Of a DNA stretch of 64,000 bases, positions 1-10,395 are shown one piece after another. The stretch covers positions 62,001-126,000 of the forward strand of contig NC_052393.1 in NCBI RefSeq assembly GCF_009389715.1. The letters are read 5' to 3'. The notes under the pieces were generated by a model, which did no database searches, was not told the DNA's origin, and saw only the letters and a program-made list of their open reading frames with translations. Position numbers and translations under genes: made by a program. The stretch comes from Phoenix dactylifera (lineage: Eukaryota; Streptophyta; Magnoliopsida; Arecales; Arecaceae). Numbering within the stretch: position 1 is the first letter of the stretch; the number at the start of each line of letters is the position of its first letter.

Positions 1-410
1 CAAAAAGATGACTGTTTATCGTATGTTTTACCAAAATTGTTCCATTGTTTGTATTTACCACCATCTTTCCTGTTGTGGTTCAAATCTGGCCCGAGGGCGA
101 CCACGCCGATAGAGTCGAGGGAGCTGCCAGATTGTAGGAGAAAAGGAAGGGAGTCACTTTCCGCACGACGACGTACCTGCACAAAGCCTCACCGGTGTTT
201 CCGATGAGGGCCATCCGACGATCAAGTTAGAGTGGTATTCAGTTGGTCCAGCCAAAAGTCCCTTAGGTGTTACCTGACGAGGGGCTATTTATAGTCCCAG
301 TAGGGGTGCTTAGGTGGTGGAGGTATGGCCCGTTCCCATTATGAGTAGAGGTAGCGTGCAGCTAGAGCTTGCTTGTGGCGTGCGGTGCGGTCCGTTCTTG
401 GCAACGGTAA

Positions 411-986
411 GGCATTGAGAGTCGTAGCAGGGTGTGGCTGGAATAGCATGGCACTGTCCTTAACTGTCGTGGGCCAGTAGGCTAAGCATAGTGTGGTGGC
501 GTCGCAATGTACGACCACGTAGGAGGACGTGGGCACGTACACAGGTGTGGCCGTTAGCAAGGTCGAGCTCGTTGAGAAGTGGCATCATGCATTTGGTGAG
601 GTCGGCTTGACGGGTGCTGAGGCTAGCTGAGCATCCCGGGTTCCGAGGTGTGCTCGGCAGAGCGCCCCGAGCTCAAGGGTCAGGACGTATTGCTGGAGGC
701 ATTGAGAGTCGTAGCAGGATGTGGCCGGAATAGCATGGCACTGTCCTTAACTGTCGTGGGCCAGTAGGCTAAGCATAGTGTGGTGGCGTCGCAATGTACG
801 ACCACGTAGGAGGACGTGGGCACGTACACAGGTGTGGCCGTTGGCAAGGTCGAGCTCATTGAGAAGTGGCATCATGCATTTGGTGAGGTCGGCTTGACGG
901 GTGTTGAGGCTAGCTTAGCATCCCGGGTTCCGAGGTGTGCTCGGCAGAGCGCCCCGAGCTCAAGGGTCAGGACGTATTGCTGGAGA
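411..986. repeat. Tandem duplication, two copies of about 287 bp
   Basis: The motif ATTGAGAGTCGTAGCAG starts at 414 and again at 701, giving a period of 287 bp. The sequence between matches over the whole unit with only scattered substitutions, for example AGGGTGTGGC against AGGATGTGGC. The second copy runs directly into the shorter GC-rich repeats that start near 985. Confidence 0.9.
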
Positions 987-1118
987 GGGCGCTCCGAGCT
1001 CGGTCGGGGCACGTCGGCGAACAAGACGCTCCGAGCTTGGTCGGGGCGAGTCGGCGAATAAGAATGGCGCCCCGAGCTTGGTCGGGCAAGTCGGCGATTA
1101 AGGATGGCACCCTGAGCT
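985..1118. repeat. GC-rich tandem repeat of about 40 bp, three to four copies
   Basis: Units contain CCGAGCT(C/T)GGTCGGG followed by GTCGGCGA and an A-rich spacer. Unit starts fall near 985, 1027 and 1066, with a partial unit at about 1105. The repeats are degenerate and appear to be the distal part of the LTR-like block. Confidence 0.8.
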
Positions 1119-1183
1119 TGGTTCTCCAAATCTTTGAGCTTCTTTGCATCAGGTCCTAGTGGAGAGCAGTCTGAAAGAGGAAG

Positions 1184-1499
1184 ATGAAGCCAATGAGCAG
1201 CAGCAGCAGCTGGTTGGGCTTCTCTCTCTCCCCTCAAATGAACAAGGAGATGTCCTCAGAACCGCATCACCAACCAAATAATCAGAGCCATCATCACCAA
1301 GCGCAACCCACCCATGCTGCTGTCTCCTCTGCAGTCCCATGCGGCTTCTTGCTGGCTCCACCTCAGCTTAACAGCTCCGGTCTCTGCCATGGAGTTGAAG
1401 GGGAGAACGGGGGGCTCTATTCTCAGTTGTCTGTAATGCCGCTGAAGTCTGATGGGTCTCTTTGCATTATGGAAGCCCTCACAAGATCACAGCAGCGAG
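1184..1499 (+). pseudogene. Orphan first exon of an AINTEGUMENTA/PLETHORA-like AP2 transcription factor
   Basis: The ATG at 1184 opens 105 codons that contain two signatures of the euANT/AIL group: WLGFSLSP near the N-terminus and MPLKSDGSLCIMEALTRSQ at the end. The exon stops at CAGCGAG followed by a good donor, GTATGT at 1500, which is where exon 1 ends in this family. The AP2 DNA-binding repeats, encoded by later exons in intact members, are not found anywhere in the 1.7 kb before the next gene. An LTR-like block abuts it a few tens of bases upstream. I therefore read it as a 5' gene fragment left by rearrangement, not a functional factor. Assembly misjoining is the alternative. The choice of AIL5/BBM over other PLT members is uncertain. 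Confidence 0.75.
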
Positions 1500-3150
1500 G
1501 TATGTCCCGACTGCTGCTTAATTTTCCTTCTTTAGATTCTTGCAGCTTCCACACAAGCTACTGTTTCTTTCTTTCTTTCTTTCTTTCTTTTTGTGGGGTG
1601 AAAATGGAAAATTTTAAAACAGGAAGGAATTATATTTGACATGGTTGATCCTGCATTTGTTAAAAAAATTTAGGATCAAACATGCGAATGAAAATGTTCC
1701 ATGTTTTTGGCCAAATAGCATTCTTACTAAATACTTTATTATAAATAATTTATGTATAAATTATAATTATAAAAATTTTTATAAAAATGATATACATGGC
1801 ATGATTATGCATTTAAAATTTTTACGATGCTATTTATTATTTCCAACCTATTTATAAAGACATGATTTATGAAAAATATGAAATATTTTATCAGCTCTTA
1901 GATAGCTATGACCACCCTTAGAAATGGAGGCCAATCGACACCTTTGCTAGAGCTAGCATTTAACGAAAACGGCTATTTGCCAACGAGTTAAAATTGGTAA
2001 CGAATATGAACTATAAAATTTTGTCGATTAGAAAGACGGCCTATCATGGATTATAGTGATTATAGCACAAAAATTTATGAGTACTGTTTTGATTAAAAGT
2101 ATGGATAAATGGCAAATATTTGACGATTATGAATATTTTAAATTGCACTTTCAGCTTTACAAACTTGCATGATTTGTGCATACATGATTGGTTTGCTACG
2201 ATAATTTGTTATTATGTTATGAAATTTTTTATTTTATAGTATAATTCTACTTTCCAAATGATGCAGTGAATCCTGTAAAAATTTATGCTTCGTCCGGTAA
2301 GGTGGTGCATGGTTACTTACTGAGCTGCAAAGCTCATTTGTCTATTTATGGTTTTTTTCTAGATAATTAATTGCTAGGAGCAAGGTAGAATAAATGAATG
2401 AAGCATGAAAAAATAAAACTTGAAGCAGTGTTGCTAGCTATAGCAATGTAGTCCAAACTATAAAGTTTGGGTTATGTGGTCAAAAAAATTTAAATATTAA
2501 ATTTAGATACTCTGTACCTGCCTTTTTTTTTTTTTTTTTTTGGTGAGCAAATGATATCGGACATTTTTTTTTATCATGCTATATCAATTGAATACGACCT
2601 AAATCAGATCCATCAGAGGCCCAATGATCCATGGCCAAAGCTTGAGGAGCAACAGCCGGGGCTCTATCTAAAAAAAGTCGATTTCCAATCGGGTTCGATA
2701 TGGGTCTAAATCAAGCTGATGAGACACGACTTGGTGCAACCCAACCAAAATTGTTTTCGGATTCGAGTCCAAACCGTCGAACTAAGATTGCATTCGCGCA
2801 TGAGAGCTGGCAAAAGGCTCATCTTGGTCCCTTCTTAAGAATTAAGGCCCAAAACCGAAAGGAGACTAGACCTAAACCAGCAGCGATGGCCCCAGTTGAA
2901 TTGGACGTTGCTTCCGGGTTCAGGCGCGTGGCAGATTGGGTGGGGTCAAAGTTGGGTCAAACTCTCTCTCTCTCTCTGCGATTTACGTGGAAAGCTCATC
3001 TTTTGTTTCCTATCGCTCTCCAACTCATCCTTATTTTCTTTTTTGGTAATTACAACTCATTGTTTGATTACGTCATTCCACATCTAGAAATAATTCGAAC
3101 TCCACTCGTAGTCCAAATCCGAAATTAAATCAACTCCCCCGGCCCGCTCC
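1500..3150. other. Non-coding interval with poly-T and CTTT microsatellite
   Basis: The stretch holds a CTTT microsatellite (about 1565-1590), AT-rich sequence, and a 20-base poly-T run near 2523 that could be the reversed tail of a decayed retroposon. No AP2 exons, other domains or RNA genes were recognised. The open frame at 2700-3128 lies in the proximal promoter of the RRM gene and has no recognisable domain. Confidence 0.5.
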
Positions 3151-3153
3151 CCC

Positions 3154-3162
3154 GATATATAG
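3154..3162 (+). promoter_or_regulatory. TATA box of the RRM gene
   Basis: GATATATAG lies about 85 bp before the ATG at 3246, with C-rich sequence before it and a pyrimidine-rich CTTTCTCTCTGTCTC leader (3190-3206) after it. Position and context fit a plant core promoter with a 5' leader of about 55-60 nt. Confidence 0.55.
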
Positions 3163-3245
3163 AAGCCGAAGCTCGTATCGATTCCTTCATCTTTCTCTCT
3201 GTCTCTTTGTTGGATGTTGGCTTCTTCTATCTTGGACGGGGTGTG

Positions 3246-5059
3246 ATGGAGTCGTCGACGTCTTATTCTCCTTCTTTTTCTGCTGCTTCTTCCTCATCCT
3301 CTTGGGACGAAGCGAAGCTCTTTGTAGGGGGAATTTCGGGGGAAACGACGGAGCACCGGCTGGTCGAGTACTTCTCCAAGTACGGCGAAGTGGCGTGGGC
3401 CAATGTCGTCGAGAACAAGATCACCGGTCGCAGCAGGGGCTTCGCCTTCATCAGGTTCGTCGACTCGGCGGCCGCCGAGAGGGCTCTCGCCGAGATCAGA
3501 GAACACGTCATCTTGGGGAGAAAGGTCCGTTATACTTTTTCTTTATTACGCTTGGTTCTTGGTTATTATTTTATTGCAATGAGGGAAAGAAATTGGTTAT
3601 AGTTGGGTTGTTATTTGTCTCCGTAGAAGAATGAATGTTGGTTCGTGGTTATTATTAATTTGACCCTGTAGGTTATTTTACTTACCATCTTCTTCGTTAC
3701 TATTTCTCTGAAAAATAGGAAAAAGATTAGTTCCTGGTTATTATATATTTCACTGCAAGACGACTGGTTCTTGTTTATTTTCTTACATTAAGTAAAGGGA
3801 AATATATTTCTTCTTGGTTATTATTTGACCTTGTAGATTAATTTTTTTTAGAAAGAAAATTCGTAGGTTGATGTTAATTCATAAGCGTGTGGTTGATTAC
3901 TTTCTCTTTTTCTTTTCTGGAATTTTTTGTAATACTTATATTTGGTGTTAACTTTCTCTTTTTTTAAGACCGTAAAACAGAATGATATTGTTCATCCTTT
4001 CCTATTTAATTTCAAACTCATTACAATAATGTTGTATCTTTTTTATCTGGATTGTATGTAGGGGTGCAAATAGGTCAGATCGGATCGGGATCACTCAGGA
4101 TCCGATCCGATCCGATTCGATTTTTTGTTCGGGTCCTAATTTTGGACTCAGACCCGACCGGATTGTAGTTCGGGTCGGGTCCAAGTCGGATCTACTAATT
4201 TTTTTGTGTTTTTGGAAAAGAATTTGGGCAAATCTAATTTGGTCATATTATAATTATGAGGTGCCGGGCTTCCCATGACTAGATAAGACTTGCAATTGAC
4301 TCAGAACTGATGACCCTGACTTACTAACTAAGTCGGCCTAGAAGCCCAATTTCACATCGCGCTATTTTTTATCCATATGACTGATTGGACGGAACTTGGC
4401 GTGTCCCTGCTCCCCTCTCAGGATGACAAAAAAACTTCCACACCTTCTTCCAAAATCCAATTCCATTGCAGAAAACTGGCACATGACCCATATTTAGTTC
4501 AGTGTTCCCTCAGTTTCTCCCTTCAAAAGTTAAAAGAAACAAAAACCAAAAAACAGAAAGAAAAAAAAAAAAAAGCCAGCTACCGAGACACCAGAGGTAT
4601 TAACAGTGTAATAGATCGAGAGAGAATCCTGACAGGCCGAGGTTCCTTTGGATTCTGTGAACCTATGCTTGTTGCTATCCTTCCACACTTGAAGCTTTTC
4701 CTCCTTATTGGCTGGCATTTCCCATCCCTTAATAAGGCCATGGGAGCAAGCTAACAAGCTCCTAAGAAACCCATATCTCCTTCCTGTCTGCCTTGAAAAC
4801 CCACCATAAATTCACTTAAAAACGACCAATAGTACCACCACCCACACACAAAACAAAGAAGAGACTCCCTTGCTTGTTATCACAAAGCAAACTCATTTCT
4901 CTGAGCTTTTGCTGGATTTTAGGTGCCTTTGTGCAGCCTTTATCCTGATTTTGTTTCTCTTTTCTGTTTCCATTACCACCAACTCAGTGCTGTTAAAGCC
5001 ACCTACTTAGCATCATTTCTGGTCCTTAGACAAGCCACCTTCTTTCCAACTCAAACCAG

Positions 5060-5090
<31 letters not shown>

Positions 5091-6869
5091 TCTGGGCCCA
5101 AGAGATTCTGAAGCAGAGCACAGCTGTGTGGAGCTCCTGTCTTCTTCTTCTTCTTTTTCTGGCACAAGAGCATATCTGAGATAGCTCCCATTCATTAAAG
5201 AAACCATCTTGGGTCTGCTTCTCTGGCTTTCCGGCTGCTATACGTGTCCCGAGTAAAACCAAAAGCTTGAGAGCTCGGCGTTTGGGTTTCTTCTGTTTTG
5301 CTCACTCCCTTCCGTCCGCTCGGGTCGGGTCGGTTCGGTAAACCCAGACCCAATCCAAAAAATGGTTCGGATTCAATTTTAAGATCCGATCCAGACCTGC
5401 AGGTCCGATAATTTGGATCTAGACAGATCAGATCGGATCACGGATCGACCCGACCCATTTGCAGCCTTAGTTGCATGATCACTTTGGAAAGTCTAAATTT
5501 TTCTCGATAGTCAAAAGTTGTTGGAGAAGAAAAAAGAAACTATTTATGTTGGTCATTTCTATTTTTGTAAAATTATTCTATAGAAATTCCTCCTTGTGGA
5601 CTTCTATTTATTCGACATGTGATTTCTCAAGATAAGAATTGCCATCTGTTATCTTTCAGTTAAAATTGCAGTTAAAATTTAATAAGATATTCTGTAATTA
5701 ATGAAGAACAGATTATATAGGGCTTGCAACATCGGACACATGCTTTACGGATTTTCCTTCATATAAAATGTTTAAACGGCTAACAAACCTCACATAAAAA
5801 AAAAAAAAGCAAGATAAATGATTTGGGATGTAAAATGGCATATTTAGTTATAAAAAAAAAGAATAGAAAATTCAAAATCCTATATTGTTTGTAACATAGT
5901 TAGACATGCATAATTTTATATTTTAGTATAATTAATTTTGATATTCGAGAACACATATACATCATGCAAATTTAGATACAAGGCCATCCCTTTGTCCCCC
6001 ACTAGAAGTGCAGTGCATGGTTCCCTACAGAACCACAAAACAAGGCACATGGGCATTCATTAAATTAGCCACTGTGATGCATCTACACCACCCTCAATAG
6101 CCCTGCACATAAGGCATTGAGGCATTCTCAGAGAGCCTTGCCCTGAGATGTGAAAAAGGCCATACCCAAATAGCCTTGCTCTGCATGTAGGTAGTTTTCT
6201 TTCTCATAGTCTTTGTCTAATTTTCTTTGTATACTATTTATTTAATTTTGGATAATGCTTTTTCAGGTAGAAGTAAAAAAGGCCATACCCAAATTCCTTG
6301 GGTACCAAAATCATCACAAGGAAGTAAATCGGATTCCTTTTAACCCAAGGAAGATTTTTGTAGGCGGTTTGCCTCCTAAGCTGACTGAGGATGAGTTTAG
6401 CAGATTTTTTGAGCAGTTTGGTGAAATTAAATATGCTGTTCTGATGTATGATAATTTTGGCCGACTAAGAGGCTTTGGCTTCATTGAATTCCACTCAGTG
6501 GAGGCTGCGGAGAAGGTATTGCAGAACAGGTTCCATGAATTGAAGGATAAGAAAGTAGAGGTCAAGAAAGCGGTGCCTAAGATTGCGAAATACTATAACA
6601 AGGAAATCAACTCTTGTCTCAGTGAGCATATGATAATTGGTGGTGGAGAGGGATATATTTTTGGCAATGACCAAGCTGGTTTCTATCAAGTGTATGATCC
6701 TAGATATGCAGGTTTGCAGCATTATGTGTCTCCATTTTTTCCTGGCTGCGCTTCTCAATATAGTGGCTTTACCGGAGGATACGTTGTTGGATGTTATGAT
6801 GGAATTGGTTATGGCTTCCTGTATGCCAGTCCGGAGTTGGTGCCAGCATGGAATTGGTATGAGGTTTAG
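3246..6869 (+). CDS. Two-RRM hnRNP/Musashi-like RNA-binding protein
   Basis: Exons are 3246-3524 and 6267-6869, joined in phase 0 to give 293 aa. The donor is AAAG/GTCCGT and the acceptor TTTCAG/GTAGAA. RRM1 spans about residues 22-102, with RNP2 LFVGGI (25-30) and RNP1 RGFAFIRF (64-71). RRM2 spans about 121-200, with RNP2 IFVGGL (123-128) and RNP1 RGFGFIEF (161-168). Both RRMs are followed by the same VEVKKA(I/V)PK tail, typical of plant hnRNP A/B-like proteins that bind pre-mRNA or mRNA in nucleus and cytoplasm. The C-terminus is short and rich in Tyr, Gly and Phe, lacking the long Gly-rich tail of many relatives. I chose the ATG at 3246 because the frame upstream of it has no ATG. The 2.7-kb intron hosts a hAT-like insertion. 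Confidence 0.92.
4059..5469. mobile_element. Non-autonomous hAT-like element carrying gene 5'-leader-like sequence
   Basis: The ends form an imperfect inverted repeat: TAGGGGTGCAAATAGGTC on the left, and TAAGGCTGCAAATGGGTC as the reverse complement of the right. The 8-bp flanks ATTGTATG (4051-4058) and GTTGCATG (5470-5477) match at six of eight positions, as expected for an aged hAT target duplication. Subterminal DNA is made of GATCCGATC and CGGGTC repeats. The interior (about 4370-5320) is unlike transposon sequence: pyrimidine-rich, with a (CT)n tract at 5066-5091 and CTTCTT runs, resembling the promoter and 5' leader of an ordinary plant gene. No transposase is present. The element lies inside the RRM gene intron. 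The identity of the captured gene is unknown. Confidence 0.65.
6153..6171 (+). repeat. Intronic copy of the start of RRM gene exon 2
   Basis: Nineteen bases here repeat exactly the sequence at 6276-6294, which encodes the KKAIPK segment at the beginning of exon 2. The copy is about 120 bp upstream of the exon, inside the intron, and soon runs into unrelated sequence with a stop codon. Confidence 0.7.
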
Positions 6870-8540
6870 AGCAGCAACTAATTTTTATACTTCGACTCCA
6901 TGATTGCGGCAAATACAATGCAACAAATGAATTTTTTCATGTTATTGTATTTTCTTATTTTGTCAAGAAACTTCTCCTGGCAAACTAATTTCACAGTTTT
7001 TTAATTTCCTGTGGATTGTGAAATATTGTTCTGTGTTATTTACATACAATTAGAAAAGTGGCTACAATAATATTTACATTGGAACTTATTGAATCCATTA
7101 ACAGTCGATGTATGTATGGGTTGATATGCATTTTTTATTTAACTATGTGGCTTTTTTGTTCGGCTGGGATAACAAGGATGGATGAATGGATATATCTTGA
7201 TTTGTTTTCTCTACTGTATAGTGTAGATGGATATTGACTTGTTGGCTCTAGAATTGAATTGGACCTTTCGCCTGCATTGTGATTCATCTCGGTATCCATT
7301 CTCGATCGAGATTGCCGATACATCAAAGTTTCTAGATCATATTTTGAAAGAATTACCCATCAGATACTTCATTTGCATCCAAAAGTTCACTTTAAAGTCA
7401 TCATATGCACGTTATGAACTCATAATGTTATGTATGATTCTCCCGTTTTAACCGAAAAAAAAAAAGAAGAAGTCATCATATACAAAATCTCACAGATTTC
7501 ATAAGAAAAGGAAACGAATGGCCGGTGGGGTGTAAAAACATCCAAAGAATGGCATGAGATACAAGTGCCCCTTTGTTTTCCAAGAGATGCCCCTCCTCCG
7601 CTTCCTCTCCTCTCGTCCCCTTCTCCAAGTCCGATAGCCCTCCCGGAACCTGGACAACAACGGCCCCTCCACCTATCCCTCTCCACCGCCTACGGCGCTG
7701 GCGACCTCGGCTCCTCAAGGACCTCGGCACTATGTGGAATATCGGAATGCTTAGTAATGATGGCATGAGGAATATATAATTGTTAAAAGAAATTGTGGAT
7801 CTTCTTTCTTGTTTGCTGTTGTATGCACCTAATTGTGTTGGTCTTAAGAGAGAAGCTTCGTTGTCAAGACATGTTAAACAGGATTATGCAACATCTCGTC
7901 TTTGTTGTTACATCATCTTCGTAAAAGCAAATTGTCGGCAAAGTTCCTCATTTGAGATTGACTATGTAGTACTACATTTCTCCTAGAGTAGAGCCATATT
8001 CATGAAGATCACTTTCATAACCAAAAACCATTAAGAAAACTTCTGAAAAGAGGAAACTATTCCTTCATGCTTTCTCGTAACTTTTCCAATGTCTTTTCTA
8101 GTGATTCCTTGCAGGTGTTGCTTCACAACCATTCATTATGCATTCTTACTGATATAATTCCATTGCCAGTTAGGACTTCTCGTCATTATGCATTCTTACT
8201 GATATAATTCCATTGCCAGTTAGGACTTCTCGTCAGGACATGTTCCACCAACTGCATTCATGTCGATAGCTACGTGAAGTGCCGGTATCTTGCTGATTGC
8301 ATGAGTGGCAACAGAATTAAACCCCAAATGTATGGATACGCTATGTTGGTCATGGTGACTTGTAAATTTTTAGTACTCTAAAAGACCAAGTAGCCTCCTT
8401 TTCCAAGGAGCTATTAGTTTATTGTAAATGGTTTTCTCCATTTTACTCTTTACTTGTTGCTGTTTTGGATTTTATGTTAGAATTTTTTCCAGTAAGGAAG
8501 ATTGAGCCCGTGGATAGTATTTAAGCGGGTGGAGCTAATT
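6870..8540. other. 3' flank of the RRM gene and unassigned sequence
   Basis: The first few hundred bases are AT-rich and would contain the RRM gene 3' UTR. A GC-rich patch at 7565-7735 has coding-like composition in several frames but no domain I recognise; it may be a piece of a gene. A 50-bp exact tandem duplication lies at 8134-8233. No intact gene or RNA is seen. Confidence 0.4.
8134..8233. repeat. Exact 50-bp tandem duplication
   Basis: The unit starting CATTATGCATTCTTACTG occupies 8134-8183 and is repeated without any difference at 8184-8233. Perfect identity implies a recent duplication or an assembly artefact. Confidence 0.92.
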
Positions 8541-8542
8541 AG

Positions 8543-8722
8543 CTTCCGCCGGACCAGCTAGTGTTGGTGAGCCAGCTGGTGCCGCCGTACTCGTGCATCT
8601 TCTCGGCCACCATGGCTGCATACCTGCTGGCTGATGGGGTGTGGCATCATAAATGCTGTCTGCATCGCAGCAGAAGCAAGCAGAGAATCTGGGCTTGTGG
8701 TTCCTTCAAGCCGTCGTCCCCT
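8543..8722 (-). pseudogene. Decayed PEPCK exon fragment (counterpart of exon 10)
   Basis: Read on the - strand, this aligns with exon 10 of the intact PEPCK gene at 39650-39819. Shared blocks include TCTCTGCTTGCTT, AGGTATGCAGC, GCCGAGAAGATGCA and TGGTC(G/C)GG(T/C)GGAAG. Small insertions and deletions break the frame, for example extra bases after the SACF codons and around the HPTRYAA codons. The piece ends exactly where exon 10 ends. It is collinear with the second fragment at 10310-10395, so both come from one ancestral inverted copy. Confidence 0.8.
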
Positions 8723-9007
8723 ACATACAATTATACAAACATCCAGATATGCAGATACCTGGAGTGGTGCAACCAACCAGTCAGGCTACAAGCACTCATA
8801 CAAGTAGGAATCATAACCTGACACTGATCACATACCCTACGAATAATCGAGAAGAGTTAAACTCCCTAGATAAAGGTATATCGGCAGCAAAGCTTGCAGT
8901 GAAAACAGCAACTTGTGCGACCTTACGCAAGCCGCCATGCATCCAAATGTAAAAGTTCTAGCAGAGAGAGTCTCGTACTCCGATGAAGTTGGAATGAGGA
9001 GCTGAGC

Positions 9008-9661
9008 CTAGTGATGAAAAACGGGTGATTGCCCTTTAACAATGCTCCGGCTTTTCGGGGCAAAAGTGACAGCTGATGACAAGCACCGGAATGAACAAAA
9101 TACAGAGGTGTAGAACCCCATAGCACCAATCCACCCAGCATGAGAAGTATGGAAACAAAAGTGGTCCATCCCGTCAGGGAATTGAAAATCAGTAAGAGCA
9201 CCATCCGAGCACCGCATATTGTCCCAAATCCCCATAATTATCCAATGCAATGTTGTCAATTTCATCATCCCTTCCCACTTCCGTTCGATGCACCACCCGC
9301 TTACCCCTGATTTCAATATCATCGCCAATTTGCACCTCCGTTCTGCCTTCTTCACGGTGTCCGAGATGGATAGCTGCAACAAGAGCTGCATGGAAGCCCC
9401 AGTAACGCAGCACAACTGCACAAGGTTTTTGAAAACCGAAAAATTGACATAAGAGACTCCTATTAATGTCAGCAGGAAAAAGGGTGATTCTGACGGTAAG
9501 CCGGACAGCGCCACACATTGAAGAAACATATGCCGTGCCAAGCCCTGCCCAGTATGACTTGGATCGGCTTGAAATCTGAATGTTGATGAAGACATTACTG
9601 TTTGGTCATATGCGGTTGCCCTAGAATGATTTAAGCAGCCAAGTTCATTAACTTCTAGCAT
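9008..9661 (-). other. Unrecognised 217-codon open frame between PEPCK fragments
   Basis: An open frame on the - strand encodes 217 residues with a hydrophobic stretch near residues 60-80 (FFLLTLIGVSYVNFSVF). I recognise no family. Overlapping frames are also long and open, codon use is not distinctive, and the surroundings are pseudogene and LINE pieces. It is probably a remnant or a chance frame. Confidence 0.2.
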
Positions 9662-9944
9662 GAAAAAAACCCAAAGAGATAATCATGAGAGATTACTCGA
9701 ACACTTATACCACTGATTCAACAAGAAATGACACCATAAGTAATGCAGATTTAGATGTCCTAAGATGAAAGAAGTGAACTCACAAAGGGATATAATAAAG
9801 CAAGAGCGCAGCAGAGTAAACCAAACCCATATCCCAAGCGCATACTAGAACATGATTCCATCTTCAGCCCAATGCATTGCGGCTGAACTGGCGGCCACGA
9901 ACCAACAAAAAGCACGAACTTATAATGCTTGTCGGGGGTAGGCA

Positions 9945-10235
9945 ATATGAATGGCATCAGCAGTCAAGATATGAGCTAAATCAGTATGAATCCAATCACC
10001 TGGTCTGACACAGAGATCACCCGCCGGTGCCTGGCCGGCAACCTATTCTGCTGCTTGATTTCCCTCCCCACAGATATGTGAGACATTAGAAGAAGTAAAG
10101 GAGCGTCTCCACGTGGCAATTATCTTTAAACCAAGGGGAATGCTGCATCCGACCTACCGAAAGAGAAGTAAGCCATGTTACGACGACAACCGAGTCTCCA
10201 ACCAACCAAACAATATGTTTATTTATTTGTTTTGT
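9945..10235 (-). pseudogene. Non-LTR retrotransposon RNase H domain fragment
   Basis: On the - strand one frame reads IVWLVGDSVVVVTWL, and after a frame change another reads SHICGEGNQAAE then a stop, followed by GDWIHTDLAHILTADAIH. These resemble the ends of plant LINE RNase H domains, where the usual forms are a LEGDS-type acid motif and H-I-Y-R-E-G-N-Q-x-A-D near the C-terminus. Stops and a frameshift show it is dead. It lies between the two PEPCK fragments and partly explains the 1.6 kb that separates them. Confidence 0.6.
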
Positions 10236-10309
10236 GATGGCAGCATGCATCGGGTAATTAACTAAGTTTGGAGCAATCAAACAATATGTTTGACGATGGA
10301 AGGTGCTGT

Positions 10310-10395
10310 GGGAACCAGAGCAGCAGCAGTGCAGCCACTGATGAAATGATAACATGGTCGGAGCCGGATTCAGCTCGCACATTGGCGGAAGCACG
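10310..10395 (-). pseudogene. Decayed PEPCK exon fragment (counterpart of 3' half of exon 9)
   Basis: The - strand here carries GACCATG followed by ATCATTTCATCAGTGGCT and ACTGC, matching the end of exon 9 of the intact PEPCK gene (39480-39554), which encodes the [13 protein letters not shown] segment. One extra T after ACCATG shifts the frame. Upstream exon sequence stops abruptly near 10395. In the intact gene the next exon follows after only 95 bp; here it lies about 1.6 kb away. Confidence 0.75.

Larger units (their letters stand above)
1..1150 (-). mobile_element. LTR-like retrotransposon debris with internal tandem repeats
   Basis: This block reads best as the U3/R part of an LTR lying on the - strand, cut by the left edge of the window. 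On the - strand a TATAAATA box (286-294) sits about 280 bp before the edge, and the sequence upstream of it (higher coordinates) is built of GC-rich tandem repeats, a common U3 arrangement in plant Ty3-type elements. No matching second LTR, primer site or coding domain is visible in the window, so this is an inference from layout. The open frames across 816-1237 lie entirely in the repeats and are not genes. The right boundary near 1150 is approximate. Confidence 0.4.

Noticed and set aside
816..1237. Overlapping open frames on both strands
   Set aside because: They lie within GC-rich tandem repeats whose composition removes stop codons; no domain or start context supports a gene.
3207..3245. 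Upstream extension of the RRM protein from a TTG codon
   Set aside because: No ATG in the extension; plant initiation at the ATG at 3246 is far more likely.
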